Shown here one piece after another: positions 1 to 8,100 of a stretch of DNA of 64,000 bases. The stretch is from Lederbergia galactosidilytica. Its GTDB lineage: Bacteria; Bacillota; Bacilli; Bacillales; Bacillaceae_C. The stretch spans positions 124,001 through 188,000 of the forward strand of contig NZ_JAGGKH010000001.1 of the NCBI RefSeq assembly GCF_017873565.1, given 5' to 3'. Both the position numbers and the translations under genes were made by a program. The notes under the pieces were generated by a model. That model saw only the letters and a list, made by a program, of their open reading frames with translations, was not told the origin of the DNA and did no database searches. Position 1 is the first letter of the stretch; each line of letters begins with the position of its first letter.

Positions 1-206
1 AAAATTAATAAATAAGCTTCGATCGCTAAAAATGCTAACCCTTTTACAAACTGTCGATTGTAGATCTGTCCCAAGCCCATAAATAAAGTAGATAATAAGA
101 CCGCTCTGATAGGTTTGGTAAAGTATCGCTTTTTGTCAGGAAAATTAGGGTTAGTTTGGTTTTCAGACTGTCTTTCTTCATTCATTTGTTGCAGTAAGGC
201 ACTCAT
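1..206 (-). CDS. mdxF: Maltodextrin ABC transporter permease MdxF/MalF (N-terminal part, cut by window edge)
   Basis: Only the first 68 codons are present; the gene runs off the left edge. The translated N-terminus has a charged cytoplasmic segment (residues 1-30) followed by a hydrophobic stretch containing LFMGLGQIYNRQFVKG. That signature is typical of the long N-terminal extension of MalF/MdxF-type maltodextrin permeases. A GAGGGA ribosome binding site precedes the ATG. It lies downstream of the mdxE-like binding protein gene on the same strand, the order found in Bacillus maltodextrin loci, so it should form the membrane channel for the sugar captured by that lipoprotein. A second permease (MdxG) would be expected beyond the edge. 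The assignment rests on a short segment plus context. Confidence 0.72.
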   Translation of the reverse strand, partial: MSALLQQMNEERQSENQTNPNFPDKKRYFTKPIRAVLLSTLFMGLGQIYNRQFVKGLAFLAIEAYLLI

Positions 207-225
207 ACTTATCCCTCATTTCAAT

Positions 226-517
226 ACTGAGACTGGGACGTAAATGTTTTCTCCAAAGACAAACCGAACGACTATATCCATATAACTTACTCGGGAAATA
301 TATTTCGTTTTCCTCGGGCGGCTGGTGAGCCTCCACGTGCTAGCGCACCCCGAGAGCTCACCGCTGCCTTTTCGAGAAACATGAGGTTCTACTGTCGGCG
401 TTGGTCATAAGACGTGACCAATGCCGATCCCCACAGGAGTCTACGTATATTTCCTACGCTATGATAATACTTCGTTCATCTTTGCTGTTTAGCATTTTAA
501 TTATGGCCCAGCCTCGC
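226..517. repeat. Structured MITE-like intergenic element with imperfect terminal inverted repeats
   Basis: The gap between mdxF and mdxE is filled by a folded element. Its ends, about 226-244 (GAGACTGGGACGTAA) and 501-517 (reverse complement GCGAGGCTGGGCCATAA), are imperfect inverted repeats. Inside are a 7-bp stem GGTGAGC/GCTCACC (324-330 with 356-362) and a 13-bp stem TCGGCGTTGGTCA/TGACCAATGCCGA (395-407 with 415-427) with a single G/T wobble position. No coding frame was found. It may be a non-autonomous mobile repeat or an intercistronic RNA structure that lowers mdxF expression relative to mdxE. Confidence 0.6.
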
Positions 518-529
518 TATTTTCTTTCA

Positions 530-1855
530 TTATTTTTGTGAATCAATACCATCCTTGATTTGTTGAACCCCTTTATCTAAGGCTGCTTGTATCTCAGCTT
601 CACCATTCCATATAGCTGTGAATGCCACTTCCATAGCCCCCCATACATGTTGCATTTCAGGAATATTCGGCATGGAAACAGAATATTGTGCTTGTTCCAG
701 AAATGCCAGCATATTAGGATCTTCCTTTATCTTTTCGTTTTCTAGCAACTCATTGGAAGGCGGTAATTGACTTGTCATTTCAAAACGCTTTAACAACATT
801 TCATCACTTGTTGCATAGTGAGCGAATAATGTGGCAGCTTTTGGATACTCACTATATGAGTTGACAAAGAAAGCTTTAATACCCGAAAAAGTTGTTGGTA
901 CTTCTCCATTCTCTAATGTCGGCATTGTCTTTACCCCAAAATTCACTCCCGAATCAAGATGCCCTTTCAATGCCCAAGGACCTGAAATATAATACAAGAG
1001 CTTACCTTCATCGAAAAAGGAAGTCATCACATCTCCTGTAATATCCTCTTTTTTCAACGGCAAAAGATCATCATGAATCTGTGTGAGTAATTCAGCAGCT
1101 TTTACAGCCCCCTCATTATTTAGGCCTATATCTTCCGGATTTGTATTATCATTTCCAAAAACATATCCACCGTTTCCACCAACAAATCCATACATAAAGT
1201 AAAAATCACTTGGGGGGAACATAAAACCATAAGAACCTTCATGTTCTTTCATAAATTCATTTGATTGCTCTATTAATTCCTCCATAGTTTCCGCTGGTTT
1301 AAAACCCATTTCATCTAAAAGATCTTTGTTATAATAAAGAGCTGTCGTTTCAATTGCGAGTGGATAGCCGAAAGTCGTCATTTCACCATCAGACATAGCA
1401 GAAACCCCATTAAAGGCTCCTTCCATAAATCTCTCTTTATATTCGTCAGCAAAATAATTATCATAAATCAGTCCTGCTGTATTCATATTTCCCACATGGT
1501 CATGGGCTCCCATAAATACATCGCCACCTAAACCAGCCGGTCCATCTGTCTGCAATTTACCTGGAGCATCTGTATGGGATACATCTTCATATGTTATGGG
1601 AATATCAAACTCTTTCGTAAATTCCTCCGCGACATATTCAATCCATTCGCCCTCTTCATCGCCATTCCCCCAAACAATTAATTCTGCTCCTTCTTCTGGC
1701 TCTAACTCAGCTATTTCTGTTGTTGTATTTTCTTCTGTTTCTTCTTGCTTACTCGTATTTTGAGTATTTTCTTCCTTTGTACTACCTGGTTTGCTACACG
1801 CAGCAAGCACGATCACAAACATAGCCATAACAGCCAGATAAATAAATTTTTTCAT
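530..1855 (-). CDS. mdxE: Maltodextrin-binding lipoprotein of an ABC transporter (MdxE/MalE type)
   Basis: A 441-residue extracellular solute-binding protein family 1 member that should capture maltose or maltodextrins outside the membrane and deliver them to MdxF/MdxG. It has a lipoprotein signal peptide with LAAC lipobox (Cys20), a Ser/Thr/Glu-rich linker to about residue 55, and then a binding-protein fold. The core starts at ELIVWGNGDEEGEW and includes GDVFMGAHDHVG and GYPLAIETTALYYNKDL, both typical of MalE-like proteins. The permease gene mdxF follows on the same strand after a structured 320-bp gap. Two GH13 amylases lie upstream, supporting a starch-derived substrate. An AAAGGGTG ribosome binding site precedes the ATG. 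Confidence 0.85.
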   Translation of the reverse strand: MKKFIYLAVMAMFVIVLAACSKPGSTKEENTQNTSKQEETEENTTTEIAELEPEEGAELIVWGNGDEEGEWIEYVAEEFTKEFDIPITYEDVSHTDAPGKLQTDGPAGLGGDVFMGAHDHVGNMNTAGLIYDNYFADEYKERFMEGAFNGVSAMSDGEMTTFGYPLAIETTALYYNKDLLDEMGFKPAETMEELIEQSNEFMKEHEGSYGFMFPPSDFYFMYGFVGGNGGYVFGNDNTNPEDIGLNNEGAVKAAELLTQIHDDLLPLKKEDITGDVMTSFFDEGKLLYYISGPWALKGHLDSGVNFGVKTMPTLENGEVPTTFSGIKAFFVNSYSEYPKAATLFAHYATSDEMLLKRFEMTSQLPPSNELLENEKIKEDPNMLAFLEQAQYSVSMPNIPEMQHVWGAMEVAFTAIWNGEAEIQAALDKGVQQIKDGIDSQK

Positions 1856-1922
1856 GATATTTTCACCCTTTTTTATATTTTTTATATAAACGAATCAATT
1901 TCATAATAGAGATTTTAGTAAA

Positions 1923-2064
1923 TTCGAACGACGTTGATTTACACTTCGGGCCGACGCTTTCCCGAGGAGTGTGCTGAGCTCCCCTGCTATATGCTCCTGC
2001 GCAATCTCACCAATCCGCCAATTCCCCAAGAGTCGCCACCTTCCGCTCCAATCAACTGAGTTAA
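1923..2064. repeat. Bacillaceae-type intergenic repeat, copy 1
   Basis: The gap between mdxE and the amylase gene carries a GC-richer block, starting TTCGAACGACGTTGATTTAC, continuing with GCCGACGCTTTCCCGAGG, and ending GAGTCGCCACCTTCCGCTCC. It resembles the interspersed 'gacgctttcc...gagtcgcc...cgctcc' repeats common between genes in Bacillus and relatives. A second copy with the same beginning and end lies at about 28945-29210. The other bases of this 330-bp gap show nothing I can name. Confidence 0.6.
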
Positions 2065-2186
2065 GGGAAATACATTAGCTAACAATTTAGGCCCCTTTAA
2101 TAAAACCGTTCGTGTGTTTACAATCCATTTTGAAACTGATTCAAACATCAGATAGGTGTAGATCGATCTAGATATTTAATCCCTTT

Positions 2187-3779
2187 TTAATTTTCATCTA
2201 AAATAATGGTTGAGTATGGTGGTAACATTATTTTCACTGTCTTCCGACCCTTTTTAATCTCTACCTGATCATCTGATTGGTAAAATAAGCTTGAGAAACC
2301 GTTTTCCTTTTCATGCAATGAAAAACTTTGATTTTCTTTCGTTAGATTATGAAGAACAAGGACGGAATCCTTTTCCGTGCTACGTTTAAATACAACCAGA
2401 CCAGCTTGTTTAGTAAAAGCTCTCTCGATTTCGCCACTGATTAATGCTGGCTCTGTCCGACGTGCTTGAATCATATTTCGATAATGATTGTACATCGAAT
2501 TCGGATCTTCAATTTGCGCTTCAACTGCTTTTTTCTCAAAATCTTTATTATGTTTTAGAGCTCTCCAACTCGTTTGCTCGGGAACATCCTGTTCATTAGA
2601 CCAAATGAACGGTTCTCTAATTTCTTCATCTGGCTTCGACCCTTCAAGTCCTGTCTCTTCCCCATAATAAATAAATGGATTACCGGGAAGCGTTAACAAT
2701 AAAGATGCAGCCATTTTTGCTTGATCTTGATTACCTTTTACCTCTGTCATTACTCGAGGCATATCATGATTTGTAATAAAAGTAGAATCAATATATTCAC
2801 CAGCAGATATTTCCCGAAAGAATTCTCTTGTTCTTACTAGTGAAGATACAATTCCAACATCTTTTTCGGCTTGAACAGATTCCAATATTTTCTCAGCTAA
2901 GTCAAAATTAAAGGCAGATGTTAAGCCACCATCCAAATATGGTGCAACAACTGTCGCATTATCCCAAACCTCACCGACTAACACAACTTCAGGATTAATT
3001 TGTTCTAACTCTTGGCGAAATTCGCGCCACCATTCATGATTTTTTTCTTCAGCTTGGTCACTATCAGAGGGCGAATAAATATGCTTAGCAGCATCCAATC
3101 TAAATCCATCTACTCCGATTTCCTCTAACCAAAATGTAGCAATCTCTTTGATCTCCTTTCGCACTGCTGGAGAATCAAAATTCAGGTCTGGCATACCATC
3201 CCAGAAGATTCCTTCATATTTTTCTTCCGCACCATGCCATACTTGCTGGCCCCATTCTCCTTTTTCAAGAAGATTTGTATTTTCATCTGCCCAAACATAG
3301 TAATCTCGATATTTTGCATCACCTGTTAATGCCTTTTGAAACCATGGGTGCTGATTGCTAGTATGATTGATGACTAAATCAATGATGACATTGATATCCC
3401 TTTTATGTGCTTGAGCAACAAATTGCTTCATATCTGCTAAACTCCCATAGTCAGGATGTATGTCTATGTAATCTGTTACATCGTAACCATGATAACTAGG
3501 TGATGGTTGGACAGGCATCAACCAAATCCCCTCAATCCCTAAATCAGCTAAGTAATCTAATTTTTCTGTGGCCCCCTTCAGATCACCTATCCCATCTGAA
3601 TTGGAGTCCGCAAAAGATCTCACAAAAATTTCATAGTAGATCCCATAGGGCTTGATATTTAGCCATTCTTTCTTTTCTTGCTGAAAAGTCGTTTTCTCTT
3701 TTTCGGTGCAACCGCTCATAAAGATAACGGTAAAAATAACGGTGAACAAAGCCACTTTTCTTAAGGGGAGAAAGATCAA
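2187..3779 (-). CDS. Secreted alpha-amylase lipoprotein, GH13 (MPDLN-type intermediate subgroup)
   Basis: A 530-residue membrane-anchored alpha-glucan hydrolase expected to cut starch or maltodextrins outside the cell. A signal peptide ends in an MSGC lipobox (Cys24). The GH13 barrel follows from about residue 40. The conserved regions are DLVINH (134-139), GFRLDAAKH with nucleophile Asp229, GEVWD with acid/base Glu270, and TNHD with Asp339. The fifth region reads MPDLN (196-200), the form seen in the group intermediate between oligo-1,6-glucosidases and neopullulanases (GH13_36). A beta C-domain ends the protein. The start is TTG, chosen because AAGGAG lies nine bases upstream. It is divergent from the neopullulanase gene, with a cre-like box in the shared promoter region. 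Confidence 0.85.
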   Translation of the reverse strand: MIFLPLRKVALFTVIFTVIFMSGCTEKEKTTFQQEKKEWLNIKPYGIYYEIFVRSFADSNSDGIGDLKGATEKLDYLADLGIEGIWLMPVQPSPSYHGYDVTDYIDIHPDYGSLADMKQFVAQAHKRDINVIIDLVINHTSNQHPWFQKALTGDAKYRDYYVWADENTNLLEKGEWGQQVWHGAEEKYEGIFWDGMPDLNFDSPAVRKEIKEIATFWLEEIGVDGFRLDAAKHIYSPSDSDQAEEKNHEWWREFRQELEQINPEVVLVGEVWDNATVVAPYLDGGLTSAFNFDLAEKILESVQAEKDVGIVSSLVRTREFFREISAGEYIDSTFITNHDMPRVMTEVKGNQDQAKMAASLLLTLPGNPFIYYGEETGLEGSKPDEEIREPFIWSNEQDVPEQTSWRALKHNKDFEKKAVEAQIEDPNSMYNHYRNMIQARRTEPALISGEIERAFTKQAGLVVFKRSTEKDSVLVLHNLTKENQSFSLHEKENGFSSLFYQSDDQVEIKKGRKTVKIMLPPYSTIILDEN

Positions 3780-3832
3780 CTTACCAACTCCTTTTTCAAG
3801 AGATTACGTAAGGTCAATTGGGAAAAAGCTTG

Positions 3833-3847
3833 CGCAAACGCTTCCAT
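3833..3847 (-). promoter_or_regulatory. cre-like CcpA binding box
   Basis: On the minus strand the bases read ATGGAAGCGTTTGCG, matching the catabolite-responsive consensus WTGNAANCGNWWNCW at all but the last position. It lies about 55 bases upstream of the alpha-amylase lipoprotein start, between the two divergent GH13 genes. Glucose repression through CcpA is therefore likely; this is inferred from the motif only. Confidence 0.6.
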
Positions 3848-3917
3848 CAATTTCACTTTAATTATATTTCATTCGTAAATTCTGTCAATAGATTTTTAGA
3901 AAATTTCTATTTTTTCG

Positions 3918-3947
3918 TTGACAACCACTTTAAATATAGTCTAGATT
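3918..3947 (+). promoter_or_regulatory. Probable sigma-A promoter of the neopullulanase gene
   Basis: A perfect -35 TTGACA (3918-3923) is followed after 18 bases by TAGATT (3942-3947) as a weak -10. The GH13 gene starts about 40 bases downstream behind an AAAGGGGG ribosome binding site. Confidence 0.5.
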
Positions 3948-3987
3948 ATAGGTAAATAGACAGTTATTTATCAAAGGGGGAGAGATT

Positions 3988-5733
3988 TTGAATAAGCAAG
4001 CTATTATACATAGACCAACAGATCAACATGCATACGTTTGCGCTGATAACAGTGTAAATATTATGATCCAAACGCAAAAAGGAGATTGTAAGGGGATTCA
4101 TTTTATTCACGGGGATCCTTATGACTGGGAAGAGAAGAAATGGAAAAATAAAAAGATAGCGATGCGAAAGACAGGGACAGATCAACTTTATGATTATTGG
4201 CAAGTTACAATCAAACCAGCTTCCCATCGGTTACGATATGGTTTTAAACTAAATGATGGAGAAAATCCACTCTACTTTGGCGAAGGCGGCTTTTCAGCTC
4301 AAGAACCGAATGATATTGCCTTTTATTTTTGTATACCATATGTTCATGTCTCTGATGCCTTCCAAGCGCCGGCATGGGTAAAAAATACAGTTTGGTATCA
4401 AATTTTTCCTGAGCGATTTGCTAACGGAAATACTGAAAACGATCCCAAAGATACTCTTGCTTGGGGAAGCAGTGAACCAACAGCGGACAATTTCTTTGGC
4501 GGGGATTTACAAGGAGTCATTGAGCAAATTTCCTATTTAAAAGAGCTAGGTATTACAGGGCTTTATTTTACGCCAATCTTTAAAGCTTATTCGAATCATA
4601 AGTATGACACAATCGATTATCTAGAAATCGATCCACAATTTGGTGACAAGGAAACTCTTAAACAATTAATAAAAGTTTGCCATGATAATGGCATAAAAGT
4701 AATGCTTGATGCCGTTTTTAACCATTCTGGATTTTATTTTCCGTTATTTCAAGATGTCGTTGAAAAAGGGGAGAAATCTAAATATAAGGATTGGTTCCAT
4801 ATCCATGATTTTCCATTAATCTTTGAACCAAAACCAAATTATGATACCTTTGCTTTTACCCCTTTTATGCCCAAGTTAAATACTCAAAATGAGGAGGTTA
4901 GAAACTATTTATTAAATGTTGGGCGTTATTGGGTAGAAGAATTTGATATTGATGGTTGGAGACTTGATGTAGCAAACGAAGTAGATCATGGATTTTGGCG
5001 AGATTTTCATAAAGTAGTAAAAGGAATTAAACCGGATTTATACATTTTAGGTGAAATTTGGCATGATGCCATGCCTTGGCTACGCGGGGATCAGTTTGAT
5101 GCTGTCATGAATTATCCATTCACTCGAAACATACTCGATTTATTCGCTAAAGAAAGCATTGATCGTAAAACTTTTGCTGAAAACATGACAGCCGTTATCC
5201 ATATGTATCCTGCTAGTATCCATACAAACGCCTTTAATTTAGTCGGCAGTCATGATACACCTCGTATTTTGCATGAATGTTCTGGTGACAAACGGAAGGT
5301 TCAGCAAATTTTTACTTTCCTGTTAACTTTCATTGGAACACCGTGTATTTACTATGGCGATGAAATCGGAATTGATGGTGATGGAGATCCTGGTTGTAGA
5401 AAATGTATGATATGGGATGAGGAGCAACAAGATCGGCATATGCTTGAACATGTACGAAAATTGATTACACTGCGTAAAAATCATCCTTTACTTGCTAACG
5501 AAGGGAATCTCTCATTTTTACCTGTGGAAATGAACTCACACTGCTTTGCCTTTATGAAGGAAAAGCAAGACAAAACAATTATTGTCATTTTTAATCTATC
5601 TGATCAAGAGGAGCAATTCACACTACCTGCTCATCAAAATCGGCAAATGCCGATTGATTTATGGACTGGAAATAAAGTAAAAGATAAGAAAATCCCTCTC
5701 GAAGCAAGAGGCTTTTCTATTTTGGAATTTTAG
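3988..5733 (+). CDS. Neopullulanase / maltogenic amylase / cyclomaltodextrinase, GH13_20
   Basis: A 581-residue cytoplasmic enzyme (no signal peptide) expected to hydrolyse imported maltodextrins, cyclodextrins or pullulan to maltose or panose units. It has the N-terminal beta domain (about 1-125) typical of dimeric GH13_20 enzymes and then the catalytic barrel. Conserved regions are DAVFNH (241-246), GWRLDVANE with nucleophile Asp327, GEIWHD with Glu356, and GSHDTPR with Asp423. MPKLN (294-298) in the fifth region is diagnostic for the neopullulanase subgroup. The start is TTG, directly behind AAAGGGGGAGAG. It is divergent from the extracellular amylase, so the pair would act outside and then inside. 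B. subtilis yvdF occupies the same position in its locus. Confidence 0.88.
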   Translation: MNKQAIIHRPTDQHAYVCADNSVNIMIQTQKGDCKGIHFIHGDPYDWEEKKWKNKKIAMRKTGTDQLYDYWQVTIKPASHRLRYGFKLNDGENPLYFGEGGFSAQEPNDIAFYFCIPYVHVSDAFQAPAWVKNTVWYQIFPERFANGNTENDPKDTLAWGSSEPTADNFFGGDLQGVIEQISYLKELGITGLYFTPIFKAYSNHKYDTIDYLEIDPQFGDKETLKQLIKVCHDNGIKVMLDAVFNHSGFYFPLFQDVVEKGEKSKYKDWFHIHDFPLIFEPKPNYDTFAFTPFMPKLNTQNEEVRNYLLNVGRYWVEEFDIDGWRLDVANEVDHGFWRDFHKVVKGIKPDLYILGEIWHDAMPWLRGDQFDAVMNYPFTRNILDLFAKESIDRKTFAENMTAVIHMYPASIHTNAFNLVGSHDTPRILHECSGDKRKVQQIFTFLLTFIGTPCIYYGDEIGIDGDGDPGCRKCMIWDEEQQDRHMLEHVRKLITLRKNHPLLANEGNLSFLPVEMNSHCFAFMKEKQDKTIIVIFNLSDQEEQFTLPAHQNRQMPIDLWTGNKVKDKKIPLEARGFSILEF

Positions 5734-5756
5734 CTCTATAGCAATTCAGATAAAAG

Positions 5757-5800
5757 AAAAACCTCCTTTCAGAGAGTTCTCTAGAAAGGAGGTGTCTTTA
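5757..5800. terminator. Bidirectional rho-independent terminator
   Basis: Inverted repeat ACCTCCTTTC ... GAAAGGAGGT (5761-5793) with A-rich sequence on the left and T-rich sequence on the right. It lies between the convergent neopullulanase and CarD-family genes and can serve both. Confidence 0.85.
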
Positions 5801-5804
5801 TTTA

Positions 5805-6275
5805 TTATTCGGCTTTTAACAACTCATCTGCCTGCTCTGTAGATATATCCTTAATAATGCTGATTTCACTAACTAAAGCTTTATGCGCATCACTTAATAA
5901 TTGCTTTTCTGTTGAATTAAGCGGCTTTTCTTTTTGTCGATATAAGAGGTCTTGGACGACTTGGGCAGAATTTTGCATTTCTCCCGATTTTAACAATTCC
6001 ATATTCCGCTTATATCGCTCTTTCCATGGCAATTCACCAAGTGGTTGTTCATGATGGAAATTCTTCATGATTGTTCTAGCTGTCTGAAGATCAACCACAG
6101 ATCGGATACCAACTTTAGCTAAATTCGCTCGTGGCAACATAATGTTCAAATTCATGATTGGAATAGAAATAGCACAATATTCCACCATGTGACCCTGTAT
6201 TTCTTTCATTTCAATCCCTTGAATAACCCCAGCCCCATGCATCGGATAAAATACCTTGTCACCAATATCAAACAA
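5805..6275 (-). CDS. ydeB: CarD-family transcription regulator (RNA polymerase-interacting), YdeB-like
   Basis: A 156-residue CarD/CdnL-type protein. Residues 1-55 (MFDIGDKVFYPMHGAGVI, then PIMNLNIMLPRANL) form the Tudor-like RNA polymerase interaction domain shared with the Mfd/TRCF transcription-repair factor. The rest is a helical domain (PWKERYKRNMELLKSG motif), as in CarD proteins that stabilise open promoter complexes. Start is TTG, placed by AGGAG nine bases upstream. Length and domain order fit the family. It is a single-gene unit: it has its own promoter and a terminator at 5761-5793. The target promoters cannot be seen from sequence. Confidence 0.85.
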   Translation of the reverse strand: MFDIGDKVFYPMHGAGVIQGIEMKEIQGHMVEYCAISIPIMNLNIMLPRANLAKVGIRSVVDLQTARTIMKNFHHEQPLGELPWKERYKRNMELLKSGEMQNSAQVVQDLLYRQKEKPLNSTEKQLLSDAHKALVSEISIIKDISTEQADELLKAE

Positions 6276-6306
6276 AATGATCCACTCCTGTATTTGTTCT
6301 ATTTAT

Positions 6307-6335
6307 ATTATATCATCAATCAAACAAATACGCAA
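6307..6335 (-). promoter_or_regulatory. Probable sigma-A promoter of the CarD-family gene
   Basis: On the minus strand TTGCGT (6330-6335) and a perfect TATAAT (6307-6312) are separated by 17 bases. Both lie 32-60 bases upstream of the TTG start. Confidence 0.6.
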
Positions 6336-6396
6336 ATTTACTATTTTAACACGAATATTTTACACAAGTCAATAGTTTTCACTTACTTTTCTAAAC

Positions 6397-6428
6397 AAAA
6401 ATAGACGAATGTGCATTCGCCTATTTTT
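6397..6428. terminator. Hairpin terminator after the orphan binding-protein gene
   Basis: AAAAATAG-ACGAATG ... CATTCG-CCTATTTTT forms a long stem flanked by A and T runs, so it can work in either direction. It lies between the stop of the minus-strand binding-protein gene (6586) and the CarD-family gene. Confidence 0.75.
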
Positions 6429-6585
6429 ACTCATACGCGGTTATCGAATATTTCATCATATACGAGGGTTTATCTTCGAATTCCCCAAAAATCCCTGTTA
6501 AACGGGCACCAATTTATGCTTCAGAGTATAATTGAAGGGGAGCCGTCTGCCCGACTGTATTAGAATAAAAACAAATGGGGAGTTA

Positions 6586-7899
6586 TTAGCTTGCCCCTTT
6601 TTCATCTTTAATCCTAATCTCTTCCATTTCTCTAAGTTCTCGCAAATAGGAATTAACATCTAAACCTGATTCAATGAAATTTGTTCCCATATGTTCAATT
6701 TGTTGAATAGCACCAACATCAAATTCTGAGCGGGATTCAGGACCGCCTGGAGCCTCTAATTTATATAGCGCTTGCAAATTTTTCCCTTTGAACTTTTCCA
6801 ATCTTTCTCCCGATAACATCTCATCAATATCCTGATCTACAAATAAATGGTTAAATGGGGCATGGATAGGTGATTCCCCTAAAATACCAATATACTCATC
6901 AGAATATAAGAATTTCAAGACCTCCATCGCCTCCTCTTTATGCTCGCTTGGCTCTGTAATGCCAAATGCCCATCCTCCAGCTAACGGACCAATATTGGGG
7001 GCAGCTTCCCATTGAGGATATGTGACCAAATCAAAATTCAAATCTTCTGGTGTTGCCATATCAATCCATAACGCTCTCATTGCCAATGTTCTTGATTCAA
7101 TCCACGGGTCCTCTCCCTCAGGAATTTCATTTCCTGGTGTATGATAAACTTTATCTACCATTTCTAGCCATTGCTTCACATAAGGATTTTCCGTCCATAA
7201 TACCTCTTCTGTTTCAGGATCAATTAATTGTGTCCTTCCAATGATTTGGCTCATAGGCAAATGCCCGTTTCCGGTAATATCAAGCCCTTGATATTGAACT
7301 CCATTCCTTTCACCTGTTACTTGATTAGCAAGGGAGATAACTTCCTCCCAAGTCATCCCATCAGTAGGATACTCAACCCCAAATAAATCAAAAATATCTT
7401 TATTATATTGCAATGCATAACGATCTGCCATAAAAGGTAATAGCCAAATCTCTCCATTTGCCCACGATTTCCACTCATCTAAATGACCTGGATCATAGCG
7501 TGATAAATCAAAGTCATGTTTTTCCAGTAAATCGGTCATATCATAATTCAATTCATATTCCTTCAAAAGAGCAACATGGTATTGTCGATGGGCAAAGATA
7601 ATATCAGGAACAGTTTGAGCAGTCAGAGCTTCTTCAATCCATTCTTTATTGCCTGTATCCCCACCGATATTTTTCACAGTAATATGGGGAAATTGCTTTT
7701 CCACCTTCTCTTTAATATTAGCAAAACCTTGGCCCCAATCATCCCACATCATAAACGTCAAAGTGACCTCCTCATTGTTAGCGCCTTCATTTGAATTAGA
7801 AATAGGTTTTTTCTCACTATTTTTATTACATCCAACTAATATAAATAGGATCATTACAAAAAATATAGCAGGCTTCAAAATTTGTTTTTCTCTTAACAT
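6586..7899 (-). CDS. ABC transporter sugar-binding lipoprotein (family 1), orphan
   Basis: A 437-residue extracellular solute-binding lipoprotein, sugar specificity unknown. The signal peptide ends in LVGC (Cys24), followed by a Ser/Asn-rich linker and the family 1 fold starting LTFMMWDDWGQGF. Motifs typical of carbohydrate-binding proteins include NKDIFDLFGVEYPTDGMTWEE and GPLAGGWAFGI. A longer frame begins at 7920, but GGAGGGG inside it serves the ATG at 7899, which is used here. It follows melA on the same strand but is separated by a strong terminator, and no permease genes are nearby, so its channel must be encoded elsewhere. Substrate by context could be alpha-galactosides. Confidence 0.8.
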   Translation of the reverse strand: MLREKQILKPAIFFVMILFILVGCNKNSEKKPISNSNEGANNEEVTLTFMMWDDWGQGFANIKEKVEKQFPHITVKNIGGDTGNKEWIEEALTAQTVPDIIFAHRQYHVALLKEYELNYDMTDLLEKHDFDLSRYDPGHLDEWKSWANGEIWLLPFMADRYALQYNKDIFDLFGVEYPTDGMTWEEVISLANQVTGERNGVQYQGLDITGNGHLPMSQIIGRTQLIDPETEEVLWTENPYVKQWLEMVDKVYHTPGNEIPEGEDPWIESRTLAMRALWIDMATPEDLNFDLVTYPQWEAAPNIGPLAGGWAFGITEPSEHKEEAMEVLKFLYSDEYIGILGESPIHAPFNHLFVDQDIDEMLSGERLEKFKGKNLQALYKLEAPGGPESRSEFDVGAIQQIEHMGTNFIESGLDVNSYLRELREMEEIRIKDEKGAS

Positions 7900-7967
7900 T
7901 TTTGTCCCCTCCATATTCACAACTGCCTAAGTATTTTATTCTACTCCCATTCTTAGAAGAAGGTTCT

Positions 7968-8025
7968 TAAAAAACCCCCACTTTCAATTCCTTTAGCTCA
8001 TAAAAGTCTTGAAGTGAGGGTTTTA
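7968..8025 (-). terminator. Rho-independent terminator of melA
   Basis: On the minus strand the sequence reads AAAACCCTCACTTCAAG ... TTGAAAGTGGGGGTTTTTT: a long stem with a U-tract. It separates melA from the following binding-protein gene, so the two are probably independent transcripts. Confidence 0.8.
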
Positions 8026-8100
8026 TTGAATCTTATTTATGATAACCTGAGACATATTACTAATTTGACCTAGTTTTTATGCAGAACAGTTTCAGTAATC

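Noticed and set aside
3964-4227. 87-codon minus-strand ORF opposite the neopullulanase start
   Set aside because: Fully antisense to a well-supported GH13 gene and without a ribosome binding site.
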